The notes under the pieces: generated by a model
What the model was told of the DNA's origin: nothing
The model's input: only the letters and a program-made list of their open reading frames with translations
Database searches by the model: none
Program-made: the position numbers and the translations under genes
Part shown: positions 38,834 to 48,005 of the stretch, one piece after another
Numbering within the stretch: the stretch's first letter is position 1
Layout: every line of letters begins with the position of its first letter
Source: Stakelama sediminis
GTDB taxonomy: Bacteria > Pseudomonadota > Alphaproteobacteria > Sphingomonadales > Sphingomonadaceae
Length of the DNA stretch: 64,000 nt
Assembly (NCBI RefSeq): GCF_014199335.1
Contig: NZ_JACIJI010000006.1
Coordinates: forward strand, 1 to 64,000
Reading direction: 5' to 3'

Positions 38834-39789
38834 TCCCGGCAATCCGCAAATCCGCAGCCATGGCGCTGATGCTGTCCGCGACCGCCCTGGCGGGCTGCGC
38901 CAGCATGACGAAGCCTCCTGCGATCAGCTACGACGCCACCGTGTCGCCTTTGCCGACCATTCCCGCCGCCGTCACCGATGACCGGCCGAAGCCGGTGCTG
39001 ATCCCGCCGGCCTGGACGGTCGCACGCGGCGGCGAAACCGCCGGCACGCCCACCGGCCGCGTCGAGAACGCCAATGCCGCCGCCCGCGTACAGCCGCGCC
39101 GCGAAGGCTACTACAACGCCATCCAGGTCTATCCGTGGTCGGAAGGCGCGCTCTATCAGGTATATGCCGTTCCCGGCCAGATCACCGACATCGCGCTGGA
39201 ACCCGGCGAAAGCCTGACCGGCGCGGGACCGATCGCGGCCGGCGACACGGCGCGCTGGATCATCGGCGACACGGAATCCGGCTCCGGCGTCACACGCCGC
39301 GTCCATATCCTCGTCAAGCCGAGCCGGCCCGACATCGCCACCAACCTGATCGTGACGACCGACCGGCGCACCTACATGCTGGAGCTGCGCTCCGGCGAGA
39401 AACCCTACATGCCGTCGGTCGCCTGGTCCTATCCGCAACCGCCGGCCAGCCAGCGCCAAAGCGTCCCAGCCACGCCGGTCATTCCGGCCGTGGCCGCGCG
39501 CAACTACCGCTACGCCCTGACCGCCACCGGCAATCCGCCGTGGAAGCCGATCGCCGTCTATGACGATGGCCGGCATGTCTATGTCGAGTTCCCGGCCGGC
39601 ATCGTCCAGGGCGAAATGCCGCCACTCTTCGTCATCGGCCCCGAAGGCGAAGCCCAGATCGCCAACAGCCGCATCTATCAACACATCCTGATCGTCGATC
39701 GTCTGTTCGGCGCGGCCGAGCTGCGCCTTGGCGCTGGCGACAAGCAGCAGACCGTCAGGATCGTCCGCACCGACGGGAGGCCGTCATAA
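38830..39789 (+). CDS. trbG: TrbG, VirB9-like outer-membrane channel lipoprotein
   Basis: A 319-residue exported protein. The N-terminal LSATALAGCAS is a lipobox (Cys about residue 22). Next comes a Pro-rich linker, then a VirB9-like beta domain (YYNAIQVYPWSEGALYQVYAVPGQITDIALEPGE; YRYALTATGNPPWKPIAVYDDGRHVYVEFP). It makes the outer-membrane part of the channel with TrbI. Its stop overlaps the trbI start by one base. Confidence 0.94.
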   Translation: MIPAIRKSAAMALMLSATALAGCASMTKPPAISYDATVSPLPTIPAAVTDDRPKPVLIPPAWTVARGGETAGTPTGRVENANAAARVQPRREGYYNAIQVYPWSEGALYQVYAVPGQITDIALEPGESLTGAGPIAAGDTARWIIGDTESGSGVTRRVHILVKPSRPDIATNLIVTTDRRTYMLELRSGEKPYMPSVAWSYPQPPASQRQSVPATPVIPAVAARNYRYALTATGNPPWKPIAVYDDGRHVYVEFPAGIVQGEMPPLFVIGPEGEAQIANSRIYQHILIVDRLFGAAELRLGAGDKQQTVRIVRTDGRPS

Positions 39790-40952
39790 TGACCGATACC
39801 GCAACCAATACCGAAACCAGCACCCCCGTCGCGCCGATGCGGCTTCGTGCCGAACCGCCACGCGTCACCCGCCTGTCGCGCAAGATGCTCGCGAGTGTCG
39901 CCGCCGTCGCCCTGGTCGGCATCGGCGGATCGCTGATCTATGCCCTTCAGACGCGCGGGCCGGATGATGGCGGGGCCGAACTCTATTCCACCAACGACCG
40001 CCAGACCGCCGATGGCCTGGCCGGACTGCCGAAGGACTATACCGGCCCGGTCCTCGGCCCGGCGCTGCCCGGCGATCTCGGCCGTCCCATCCTCGACGCT
40101 CATAACAACCGCCAGCCCATCGCGACGCCCGCGGTTCCGACGCCCGGCGTCAGCGAGGCCGAGCAGCGCCGCCGCGCCGAGGAAGAGGCCGCGCGCCTCA
40201 GCACCGTCTTCTTCCAGTCGCGGCAGGGATCAACGGCCACCAGCACGGCGAGCGCAATGCCCGGCCTTGCCGGCCTCGATCTGTCTGGCGCCGGCGGACA
40301 GGCCGCGACGGGACAAGACAAGCAGCTCGCCTTCCTCAACGCGGCGGCCGACCGGCGCACCGTCACGCCCGATCGCGTGACCCCGCCGGCATCGCCCTTC
40401 GTGCTTCAGGTCGGCGCCGTTATCTCGGGCGCGCTCATTACCGGCATCCGCTCCGATCTTCCCGGTCAGATCATCGCCCAGGTGACGGAGCCGATCTATG
40501 ACAGCCCCACGGGGCGCATCCTGCTCGTGCCTCAGGGGACGCGGATCATCGGCCAGTACGACAACAACGTGCAGTTCGGCCAGCGCCGGGTCCTACTCGT
40601 CTGGAACCGGCTCATCATGCCCAACGGCCGCTCGATCGTTCTCGAACGCCAGCCTGGGACCGACACACAAGGCTATGCCGGGCTGGAGGATGGGGTCGAC
40701 TATCACTGGTGGGATCTCGCCAAGGCCGCCGGCCTCTCGACGCTGCTTTCGGTGGGAGCCGAACTTGCCGTCGACGATCAGGACCGGCTCCTGCGCGCCA
40801 TCCGCAACGGCGGCCAGGACACGATCAACGACGCCGGACAGCAGATCGTTCGCCGCCAGCTCAACGTCGCGCCGACGCTGATCATCCGGCCGGGCTTCCC
40901 GGTCAGGATCGTCGTGACGCGCGATCTTGTCCTCGAACCCTTTAGGTACTGA
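39789..40952 (+). CDS. trbI: TrbI, VirB10-like channel protein
   Basis: A 387-residue protein: cytoplasmic N terminus, one membrane helix (ASVAAVALVGIGGSLIYAL, about residues 36-54), a Pro-rich periplasmic linker and the C-terminal VirB10 domain (VLQVGAVISGALITGIRSDLPGQIIAQVTEPIYDSPTGRILLVPQGTRIIGQY). It bridges both membranes. It is followed by the DUF2274 gene after 2 bases. Confidence 0.94.
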   Translation: MTDTATNTETSTPVAPMRLRAEPPRVTRLSRKMLASVAAVALVGIGGSLIYALQTRGPDDGGAELYSTNDRQTADGLAGLPKDYTGPVLGPALPGDLGRPILDAHNNRQPIATPAVPTPGVSEAEQRRRAEEEAARLSTVFFQSRQGSTATSTASAMPGLAGLDLSGAGGQAATGQDKQLAFLNAAADRRTVTPDRVTPPASPFVLQVGAVISGALITGIRSDLPGQIIAQVTEPIYDSPTGRILLVPQGTRIIGQYDNNVQFGQRRVLLVWNRLIMPNGRSIVLERQPGTDTQGYAGLEDGVDYHWWDLAKAAGLSTLLSVGAELAVDDQDRLLRAIRNGGQDTINDAGQQIVRRQLNVAPTLIIRPGFPVRIVVTRDLVLEPFRY

Positions 40953-40954
40953 CC

Positions 40955-41182
40955 ATGACCAAGCTGAAACTCGGCCCCATCGCCGACGATAAACCCGTCA
41001 AGGTCACGGTGGAACTGCCAGCGAGCGTCCACCGTGACCTCATCGCCTATGCCGAGATCCTCGGCCGCGAGTCAGGACAGACATCGGCCGATCCGGTCCG
41101 TCTCATTGTGCCTATGCTGGAGCGCTTCATAGCCACGGATCGGGGATTTGCGAAAGCGAGGAAGTCAAAAGCATCGCAGTAA
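40955..41182 (+). CDS. DUF2274 protein, end of the trb operon
   Basis: A 75-residue protein beginning MTKLKLGPIADDKPVKVTVELPASVHRDLIAYAEILGRESG, the DUF2274 family that regularly follows trbI. The pattern (strand, then helix-helix) resembles a ribbon-helix-helix DNA-binding protein. The last 56 bases overlap the 3' end of the convergent LysR gene, which suggests that cargo was joined here very close to the end of the conjugation operon. Confidence 0.85.
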   Translation: MTKLKLGPIADDKPVKVTVELPASVHRDLIAYAEILGRESGQTSADPVRLIVPMLERFIATDRGFAKARKSKASQ

Positions 41183-42074
41183 TGATTGTTGCTCTTGTTG
41201 ATCGGGATAATGCGCGGGCGAGGCTGAGCAATCGACGGCAGGCCGGATTATCGTTCCGGGGCGACCACACTGCGCTGAAGGGCAGCACTTCATTCGTGAT
41301 CGGTCGATAGGTGATCCCTGGGAACTGTGCGAGCGTGGTCGCTTCGCTCGTCAGCGTTAGACCTCGACCGACCGCTACAAGCGAGAGAAGGTTGTCTCGT
41401 CCGACATACTGTGTGTGAACTTCTGGATGGCGCCCGAGATCAGCGAGGCGCTGTACCAAGTAGTCGTAAATCTCCGGTCCAGGCGCACCATCGCTTACAA
41501 TGAACCGCTCGCCGACGAGATCGCACCAATCGAGTTCCGCCTTGCCGCAGAGCGGATGGTTAGCGGGAAGGACGACAAATACCCGCTCTGACCAAAGCTG
41601 ATCGACTTCGCAATCGGGCCACTGCGACGTACCGGTGATGAACGCTACGTCAAGTCGCAGCTGACGAATCGCCGAAACATGATTCGCCGGATCGCCGTCT
41701 ATCAGTTCGATTCGAACCTGCGCGTGACCCTTGTCATAAGCACGCAGCAACTCCGACAGGAAGCCCGAGGCGAGCGAGGAGAATATCCCGATCTTGATCC
41801 GACCGTCTTCGGAGCGTCCGATCGTGGCGACGTCCCTTGCCCCATACTCGATCTGCCGAAGTGCCTTTCGCGCGTGCCGCACGAAGCGCTGGCCGGCCAG
41901 GGTCAGATTGACCCCGCCATTGTGCCGCTGAAAGAGCGAGGCGCCCAAGTGATCCTCAAGATCGCGGATTCTACGACTGACTGCTGATTCTTGGATGCCA
42001 AGCGCCGACGCAGCCTTGCGAAAACTGCCATGTTCCGCTGCGGAAACAAAATATCGGAGGTGGCGTAGTTCCAC
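41127..42074 (-). CDS. LysR-family transcriptional regulator
   Basis: A 315-residue LTTR. The N-terminal HTH is MELRHLRYFVSAAEHGSFRKAASALGIQESAVSRRIRDLEDHLGASLFQR; the rest is a periplasmic-binding-protein-like effector domain (RIKIGIFSSLASGFLSELLRAY). No ligand can be predicted. LTTRs usually regulate a divergent neighbour; here the divergent gene is the TetR gene of the efflux operon, 211 bp away, which has its own operator, so the LysR may be an orphan. It converges on and overlaps the end of the DUF2274 gene. Confidence 0.9.
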   Translation of the reverse strand: MELRHLRYFVSAAEHGSFRKAASALGIQESAVSRRIRDLEDHLGASLFQRHNGGVNLTLAGQRFVRHARKALRQIEYGARDVATIGRSEDGRIKIGIFSSLASGFLSELLRAYDKGHAQVRIELIDGDPANHVSAIRQLRLDVAFITGTSQWPDCEVDQLWSERVFVVLPANHPLCGKAELDWCDLVGERFIVSDGAPGPEIYDYLVQRLADLGRHPEVHTQYVGRDNLLSLVAVGRGLTLTSEATTLAQFPGITYRPITNEVLPFSAVWSPRNDNPACRRLLSLARALSRSTRATIITAMLLTSSLSQIPDPWL

Positions 42075-42223
42075 TTATATTCCGGTGAGTTCATGATGTA
42101 TCGGGCTTCTCCCCTGGAGGGAGGACAGGCGCCTACCGTTCCATTCACGTGGGATCGACCGATACTGGTCGACCGGGATAACGGTCTTGCTGTCGATCAC
42201 GATTACCCCCTCGTGGTTTCCTC

Positions 42224-42269
42224 TTGCGGTGAGCAACTACAATGGATAGATAGTAATAGATTACTTTCT
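42224..42269 (+). promoter_or_regulatory. Promoter and operator of the TetR-efflux operon
   Basis: A candidate promoter TTGCGG (42224-42229), 17-base spacer, TAGATA (42247-42252). Overlapping the -10 is a palindrome AGTAAT-AG-ATTACT (42252-42265) inside a 22-bp block 42248-42269. An exact inverted copy of that block lies at 50590-50611. A palindrome over the -10 of an autoregulated TetR gene is the usual operator arrangement. Confidence 0.65.
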
Positions 42270-42285
42270 TATGTGAGAGCAAGCC

Positions 42286-42894
42286 ATGAGTGGGCATCCC
42301 AAGCATCTTCCCGCTGACGAGCGACGGGCGGCGACCGTAGAGGCGGTGGTCGGCCTGGCCGGGGAACAGAATCCAAGCGACATCACGACGACGGCCATCG
42401 CGCAGCGAATGGGACTGACCCAGGGGGCGCTGTTCCGCCACTTCCCAAGCAAGGATGCCATCTTAGAGGCGGTCATGTCCTGGGTGGCCGAGCGCTTGCT
42501 CGCCCGCGTGGATGAGGCTGCAGAAGGAGCCACGTCTCCGATCGCAGCCCTTGAGGCGGTTTTCATGACGCATATCGATTTCGTGTCTGACCATCCGGGA
42601 GTACCGAGAATGCTTTTCGGGGAGTTGCAACGACCGGGTGAGACTCTTCCGAAACGCATGGCCCAGACGCTGATCCGCCACTATGGCGAACGGCTGCGTT
42701 GCTTGCTCGAAGCGGGAAAGGCACAGGGCGAGTTGCGTGCGGGCCTCGACCTAGATGCCGCAGCCACCCTGTTCATCGGCACGATCCAGGGCCTCGTCAT
42801 GCAATCCATGCTGGCGGGTGACGTCGCCCGCATTCGTAGCGATGCGCCCGGCGTGTTTGCCATCTATCTGCGCGGTATCGGAACGGTGCAATGA
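42286..42894 (+). CDS. TetR-family repressor of the efflux operon
   Basis: A 202-residue regulator. The N-terminal HTH is DITTTAIAQRMGLTQGALFRHFPSKDAILEAVMSW (about residues 32-66); the C-terminal half is a helical ligand pocket. It resembles the CecR/YbiH regulators that sit at the head of ybhGFSR-type transporter operons. The gene overlaps the membrane-fusion protein gene by 4 bases, and a palindromic operator covers its promoter, so it should repress its own operon until an inducer binds. Confidence 0.9.
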   Translation: MSGHPKHLPADERRAATVEAVVGLAGEQNPSDITTTAIAQRMGLTQGALFRHFPSKDAILEAVMSWVAERLLARVDEAAEGATSPIAALEAVFMTHIDFVSDHPGVPRMLFGELQRPGETLPKRMAQTLIRHYGERLRCLLEAGKAQGELRAGLDLDAAATLFIGTIQGLVMQSMLAGDVARIRSDAPGVFAIYLRGIGTVQ

Positions 42895-43922
42895 AGAGCA
42901 TCCGTCTATCCAGCACTACAAAGCGGGTCATCGTTGTTGCCGCCGTCATTGCGATAGTTGGTGCTGGATGGCTGTGGATGCAGCGTGGCAGCCACGGCGA
43001 CGACGCACTGCGCTTGTACGGCAATGTCGACATCCGGGAGGTCCAATTGGCCTTCCGTCAGTCCGGCCGTGTGGCGCAGATGAACTTCGATGAAGGTGAT
43101 CACGTCGAAACGGGCGAGCGCATGGCAGCCCTCGACGCTCAGCCGTTCAGAGAAGCGCTCGCGGCGGCCGATGCGACCGTAGCCGTGGCTCAAGCGGACC
43201 TCGACAAATTGCATCGCGGCCTACGTCCACAAGAGATTGTCCAGGCCCAGGAGGCCCTCAATCAGGCATTGGCCGTCGCCAAGGATGCGGAGCGCAATTT
43301 CAATCGGCAGAGCCAGTTGATCACGTCGGGAGCCACCAGCCAAAAAGCGGCCGATGCCGCGCGTGCCGCGCGCGATCAGGCAACTGCCCGAGTCAACGCC
43401 GCCCGGGCCGCGTATTCGCAGGCCGCGGAAGGTTTCCGCAAGGAAGATATCGCCGCGGGGCAAGCCCGCCTGGCCGCCGCGCAAGCCGCACGGGCACAGG
43501 CGGCCACGGCCCTTGCAGACACAGTATTGGCTGCGCCAAGTACCGGCACGATCATCGCACGGGTACGCGAACCCGGCAGCATGGTTGTCAGTCAGAGTCC
43601 AATCTATAGCCTCAGCCTTGATGCGCCGGTTTATGTACGTGCATATGTCAGCGAACCGGATCTTGGCCGCATCGCGCCCGGAATGCAGGTGCGCGTTCGC
43701 AGCGACTCGTCCGACAAGGTCTATCAAGGTCAGATCGGGTTCATTTCACCGCGCGCCGAGTTCACGCCAAAAACGGTAGAGACCACGGATCTGCGCACGG
43801 ATCTGGTCTATCGCCTGCGGATCGTGGTCACCAATGCAGATGCCGCGCTGCGCCAAGGCATGCCGGTGACCATCGACGTCGATGCCGGGCAAGCCCCCAA
43901 CGCGCACGCCAAAGGCCGTTGA
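42891..43922 (+). CDS. HlyD/YbhG-like membrane fusion protein
   Basis: A 343-residue periplasmic adaptor with an N-terminal membrane anchor (RVIVVAAVIAIVGAGWLWM, about residues 12-30). The lipoyl halves flank a long coiled coil (about residues 85-205: ALNQALAVAKDAERNFNRQSQLITSGATSQKAADAAR). It links the ABC permeases to the outer-membrane channel encoded at the end of the operon. Its end overlaps the ATPase gene by up to 41 bases, depending on that start. Confidence 0.9.
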   Translation: MKSIRLSSTTKRVIVVAAVIAIVGAGWLWMQRGSHGDDALRLYGNVDIREVQLAFRQSGRVAQMNFDEGDHVETGERMAALDAQPFREALAAADATVAVAQADLDKLHRGLRPQEIVQAQEALNQALAVAKDAERNFNRQSQLITSGATSQKAADAARAARDQATARVNAARAAYSQAAEGFRKEDIAAGQARLAAAQAARAQAATALADTVLAAPSTGTIIARVREPGSMVVSQSPIYSLSLDAPVYVRAYVSEPDLGRIAPGMQVRVRSDSSDKVYQGQIGFISPRAEFTPKTVETTDLRTDLVYRLRIVVTNADAALRQGMPVTIDVDAGQAPNAHAKGR

Positions 43923-45708
43923 GGTGGAGCCCGGTAGCGCAACATCCGGCCCGCCACGCGACACGGATAGTGAGGTCGCGGTCGTCATCAACGGGGTGAA
44001 CAAGCATTTTGGCAGCGTGCATGCATTGCAGGGCTTGAACGCACGCATCCGGTACGGCCGTCTTACCGGGCTGGTTGGACCGGACGGCGCGGGCAAAACA
44101 ACCTTGATGCGCATCCTGACAGGTCTGCTGGCGCCGAACAGTGGCCACGCCGTGGTGGCGGGCTTTGACGTGGTGGACGACAATAACGCGATCCACGTCG
44201 CGACCGGCTACATGCCGCAGCGCTTTGGCCTCTACGAAGACTTGTCGGTCATGGAGAACATGCGCCTCTATGCGCAATTGCGCGGTATGGATGCCGACAG
44301 GAACGCTGACCTTTTTGCGGAATTGCTCGACTTCACGCGTCTTGCCCCCTTTACCGAACGCCTAGCGGGCAAGCTCTCCGGCGGCATGAAGCAGAAGCTG
44401 GGGCTGGCCTGCGCGTTGATGGCCCGGCCTGCCGTATTGTTGCTTGATGAACCGGGCGTCGGCGTCGACCCGGTCAGCCGTCAGGACCTGTGGCGCATGG
44501 TGCAGGCGCTGACCGACGAAGGGATGGCCGTAGTCTGGTCGACCGCTTACCTCGACGAAGCCGAACGCTGCGACAGCGTGCTGCTGCTCAACGAAGGTCA
44601 GCTCGCTTATGACGGGCCACCCGGAGAGCTGACCGCGCGCCTTACAAACCGGAGCTTTCGTCTGGAACAGGTTGGCGATCAGCGGCGGGCCGTGCTTGCC
44701 GAGGCATTGGATCTGGAAAGCGTCAGCGATGGGGTGATCCAGGGTGCAGGCGTACGCGTGGTGCTGCGCGCTCATGCGGGAACCGAACAGATAGCAGCGT
44801 TCGCCGGGCGGGCCGATGCGCAGCTCAGGGCGGTACCCGCCCGTTTCGAAGACGCCTTCATTGATCTTCTGGGTGGTGGTCCGGGCGGCACATCAGCACT
44901 CGCCGAGGGGTTGTCGCCGGTCGAACTTGCCTCAGACGTTGCGGTTTCCTGCCGAGATCTGACGAAGCGCTTTGGCGATTTCACAGCCACTGACACTGTA
45001 AGCTTTGAGGTCCGCAAAGGCGAAATCTTTGGCCTGCTCGGACCGAATGGCGCCGGCAAATCGACTACGTTCAAAATGCTGTGTGGCCTGCTCAAACCCA
45101 CCAGCGGCGAGGCTCATGTGGTGGGACTGGACCTGCGCCGGGCGACCGGCGCGGCCAAAGGCCAGCTTGGCTATATGGCGCAGAAGTTTTCGCTCTATGG
45201 TTTGCTGTCCGTGCGACAAAACCTGGAGTTCTCCGCGGGCGTATATGGCCTGGAAGGCGCCGCGCGGCAGGCGCGAATCGAGGAGATGGTCGACATCTTC
45301 GGTCTGCAACCCTGGCTCTCGGCAGCGCCGGACTCATTGCCGCTTGGATATAAGCAACGCCTGGCGCTGGCCTGCGCGGTGATGCATCGCCCGCCCGTGC
45401 TGTTCTTGGATGAGCCGACTTCAGGTGTCGACCCCATCACCAGGCGCGAATTCTGGACCCATATTAACGGCCTTGCCCGCAAGGGCGTGACGGTGATGGT
45501 CACCACCCATTTCATGGACGAAGCAGAATATTGCGATCGGGTAGCGATGCTTTATCGCGCCCGGCTGATCGCGCTTGACACGCCGGACGCTCTCAAGCGC
45601 GGCGCGGTCAGCGATACCCGGCCCGACCCGACCATGGAAGACGCGTTCATTCATCTGGTCGAAGCCGAAGATCTCGCTGACGAAGCCCGCAGCGGGGCGG
45701 CGGCATGA
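43882..45708 (+). CDS. Tandem ABC ATPase, YbhF-like
   Basis: A 608-residue protein with two nucleotide-binding domains. Domain 1: Walker A GPDGAGKTT (about 68-76; Asp where Asn is usual), signature KLSGGMKQKLGLA, Walker B LLLDEPGVGVDP. Domain 2: Walker A GPNGAGKST (about 387-395), a degenerate signature LPLGYKQRLALA, Walker B LFLDEPTSGVDP. It powers the two permeases that follow. A GTG at 43924, just after the stop of the upstream gene, is an alternative start that would remove the overlap. Confidence 0.9.
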   Translation: MPGKPPTRTPKAVEVEPGSATSGPPRDTDSEVAVVINGVNKHFGSVHALQGLNARIRYGRLTGLVGPDGAGKTTLMRILTGLLAPNSGHAVVAGFDVVDDNNAIHVATGYMPQRFGLYEDLSVMENMRLYAQLRGMDADRNADLFAELLDFTRLAPFTERLAGKLSGGMKQKLGLACALMARPAVLLLDEPGVGVDPVSRQDLWRMVQALTDEGMAVVWSTAYLDEAERCDSVLLLNEGQLAYDGPPGELTARLTNRSFRLEQVGDQRRAVLAEALDLESVSDGVIQGAGVRVVLRAHAGTEQIAAFAGRADAQLRAVPARFEDAFIDLLGGGPGGTSALAEGLSPVELASDVAVSCRDLTKRFGDFTATDTVSFEVRKGEIFGLLGPNGAGKSTTFKMLCGLLKPTSGEAHVVGLDLRRATGAAKGQLGYMAQKFSLYGLLSVRQNLEFSAGVYGLEGAARQARIEEMVDIFGLQPWLSAAPDSLPLGYKQRLALACAVMHRPPVLFLDEPTSGVDPITRREFWTHINGLARKGVTVMVTTHFMDEAEYCDRVAMLYRARLIALDTPDALKRGAVSDTRPDPTMEDAFIHLVEAEDLADEARSGAAA

Positions 45709-46874
45709 ACAGCACGAACGGACCGCGCCCGGATCACCGGGTGCCACTTGAGGCCGTGCGCCGCTTCGATCCAAAGCGTCTTTGGGCTCTGGTGCTCAAA
45801 GAAAGCCTGCAGGCGATGCGCGATCCGTCCACGCTACTGATCGCCTTCGTTCTCCCGGTCGTATTATTATTTCTGTTTGCCTATGCCGTGTCGCTGGACG
45901 TGCGTGCGGTGCGCATCGGCGTGGTGCAGGAATCCGAATCCGCGTCAGCACACTCACTGGCCGCCGCATTCGCCGGCACGCGCTATCTGGATGTAACCTT
46001 CGCCCATGACCGGCGCGAGGTCGCCGACCGGGTCGTCTCCGGCAGCTTGCGCGGCTTTGTCGTGATTCCGCAGGATTTCGAGCAACGCCTGGCCAACCGT
46101 GGGGCTCAGCCTCTCGTGCAAATCATCACCGATGGTTCACAGCCCAATACCGCCAACTATGTCACGAACTATGCGCAGGGCGTCGTGCAGACTTGGCGCG
46201 ACGGCCTCGGTGTCGAGGCATCCCGGGCAGGCGTAACACTGGAACCCCGTTACTGGTTCAACGCCGAGTTGGAAAGCCGTCGTTCGCTCGTACCCGGCGC
46301 CATCGCCATCGTCATGACCATCATCGGCACCATGCTGACCGCCCTGGTGGTCGCGCGCGAATGGGAACGCGGCACGATGGAGGCGGTGCTTTCAACGCCT
46401 GCTTCTGTCGCTGAAATCCTGATCGGAAAGCTCCTGCCCTATTTTGCGCTTGGCATGTTGTCCACGCTTGGCGCTACAGCACTAGCAGTCTTTATATTCG
46501 ACGTGCCGCTGCGCGGATCGCTGGCTGCTCTTCTTTTGCTTTCGGCCACGTTCATGGTGCCTGCGCTGGGCCAGGGGCTGCTGATCTCCTCCGTTACCCG
46601 CAATCAATTTCTGGCTGCACAGATTGCATTGTTCTCCGGTTTTCTGCCGGCATTCATGCTGTCGGGCTTTCTCTATGAGATCGATGCCATGCCCGCGCCG
46701 ATCCGGGCCATCACCTGGCTGATCCCGGCACGCTATTTTGTCTCTTCGCTGAAGACCATTTTTCTGGCCGGAGACATCTGGCCGGTCTTCGTGCCGAACC
46801 TGCTGGCGATGGCTGGAATCGGCATCCTGTTTTTCCTCCTGGCAAAGCGCGTCACGCGCAAGAATCTGGAGTGA
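45705..46874 (+). CDS. ABC-2 type permease, YbhS-like
   Basis: A 389-residue ABC-2 permease: one membrane helix near the N terminus (STLLIAFVLPVVLLFLFAYAVS), a large extracytoplasmic domain, then five helices in the C-terminal half, with the family motif EWERGTMEAVLSTPASVAEILIGKLLPYF. It pairs with the next gene to form the exporter. A 4-base overlap joins it to the ATPase gene. Confidence 0.92.
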   Translation: MNSTNGPRPDHRVPLEAVRRFDPKRLWALVLKESLQAMRDPSTLLIAFVLPVVLLFLFAYAVSLDVRAVRIGVVQESESASAHSLAAAFAGTRYLDVTFAHDRREVADRVVSGSLRGFVVIPQDFEQRLANRGAQPLVQIITDGSQPNTANYVTNYAQGVVQTWRDGLGVEASRAGVTLEPRYWFNAELESRRSLVPGAIAIVMTIIGTMLTALVVAREWERGTMEAVLSTPASVAEILIGKLLPYFALGMLSTLGATALAVFIFDVPLRGSLAALLLLSATFMVPALGQGLLISSVTRNQFLAAQIALFSGFLPAFMLSGFLYEIDAMPAPIRAITWLIPARYFVSSLKTIFLAGDIWPVFVPNLLAMAGIGILFFLLAKRVTRKNLE

Positions 46875-46880
46875 GCGGCC

Positions 46881-48005
46881 ATGGCGCAACACAATAGCTA
46901 TTTCACTTTCACCCGCCTGCGAGCCCAGTTCATCAAGGAAGTGCTGAGCATTCTGCGCGATCCGCGCAGCCGCATGGTCGTGTTCGTGCCGCCACTGCTG
47001 CAACTGCTGGTGTTTGCCTTTGCCGCAACGTTGGAAGTGCGCAATGTCGATATCGCCGTGCACAATCAGGATGCGGGCCGCTGGTCGTATGAACTGATCA
47101 CGCGGCTGGACCGGGCCGACTTCATTACTCAGGTCTATCGCGTGACCGACAGCCGGGAGCTGCGCCATCTTATCGACCAGGGCAAGGTGATCGCGGCGCT
47201 CGATATCCAGCCAGACTTTTCGCGCTCCATTGCTGCCGGCGACAATGGTCGCATCCAGTTGCTGATCGATGGCCGGCGGAGCAACTCAGGGCAGATCACA
47301 GCCAGCTATCTCTCCGCCATCGCTGCCGAGGTTGGTGCGGAGGCCAATGCCGACGCCAAGCCCGCGACGCCGGCAGCGGTGCGCAACTGGTTCAATCCCA
47401 ATCTGACGTACCGCTGGTTTATCGTGCCCGGCCTCTCCGGTATATTGGCCTTCTTCAGCGCGCTGCTCATCACGTCGCTGTCGATCGCCCGTGAACGCGA
47501 ATTGGGAACGTTCGACCAGTTGCTGGTGTCGCCAACCTCCACGCCGGAAATCATTATATCCAAATCCCTACCGGCGCTGGTCATCGGCACCATACTCGGA
47601 CTTCTGATGATGGCGGCGGCCGCGGGACCATTCCGGATTCCGTTCAACGGATCGTTTGGGCTACTATTTGTCAGTCTGGTTCTGTTTATCCTGTCGGTGG
47701 TGGGCATCGGCCTGATGATTTCCGCGATCAGCGCGACTCAGCAGCAGGCCATCCTTGGCGCCTTCGCCATTGGCGTGCCTGCCGTTCTGATGTCGGGCTT
47801 CGCCACGCCGGTCGAGAATATGCCCACGCTGCTGCAATGGCTGGCTCAGGCGATTCCACTCACCCATTTTCTGATCATCGTGGAAGGCAGCTTTCTGAAA
47901 GCAATGTCGCCCGGCGACATCCTTGCAAGCCTTTGGCCGCTGGCGCTGATCGCCCTGGTGTCGCTCACCATGGCCACCATCTTCGTTCGAGGACGTCTGC
48001 AATGA
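46881..48005 (+). CDS. ABC-2 type permease, YbhR-like
   Basis: A 374-residue ABC-2 permease, paralogous to the previous one: IKEVLSILRDPRSRMVVFVPPLLQLLVFAFAATLEV, an extracytoplasmic domain, and C-terminal helices with ERELGTFDQLLVSPTSTPEIIISKSLPAL. It starts 6 bases after the previous stop and overlaps the outer-membrane gene by 4 bases. Substrate unknown; YbhFSR-type pumps export drugs and cations in other bacteria. Confidence 0.92.
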   Translation: MAQHNSYFTFTRLRAQFIKEVLSILRDPRSRMVVFVPPLLQLLVFAFAATLEVRNVDIAVHNQDAGRWSYELITRLDRADFITQVYRVTDSRELRHLIDQGKVIAALDIQPDFSRSIAAGDNGRIQLLIDGRRSNSGQITASYLSAIAAEVGAEANADAKPATPAAVRNWFNPNLTYRWFIVPGLSGILAFFSALLITSLSIARERELGTFDQLLVSPTSTPEIIISKSLPALVIGTILGLLMMAAAAGPFRIPFNGSFGLLFVSLVLFILSVVGIGLMISAISATQQQAILGAFAIGVPAVLMSGFATPVENMPTLLQWLAQAIPLTHFLIIVEGSFLKAMSPGDILASLWPLALIALVSLTMATIFVRGRLQ

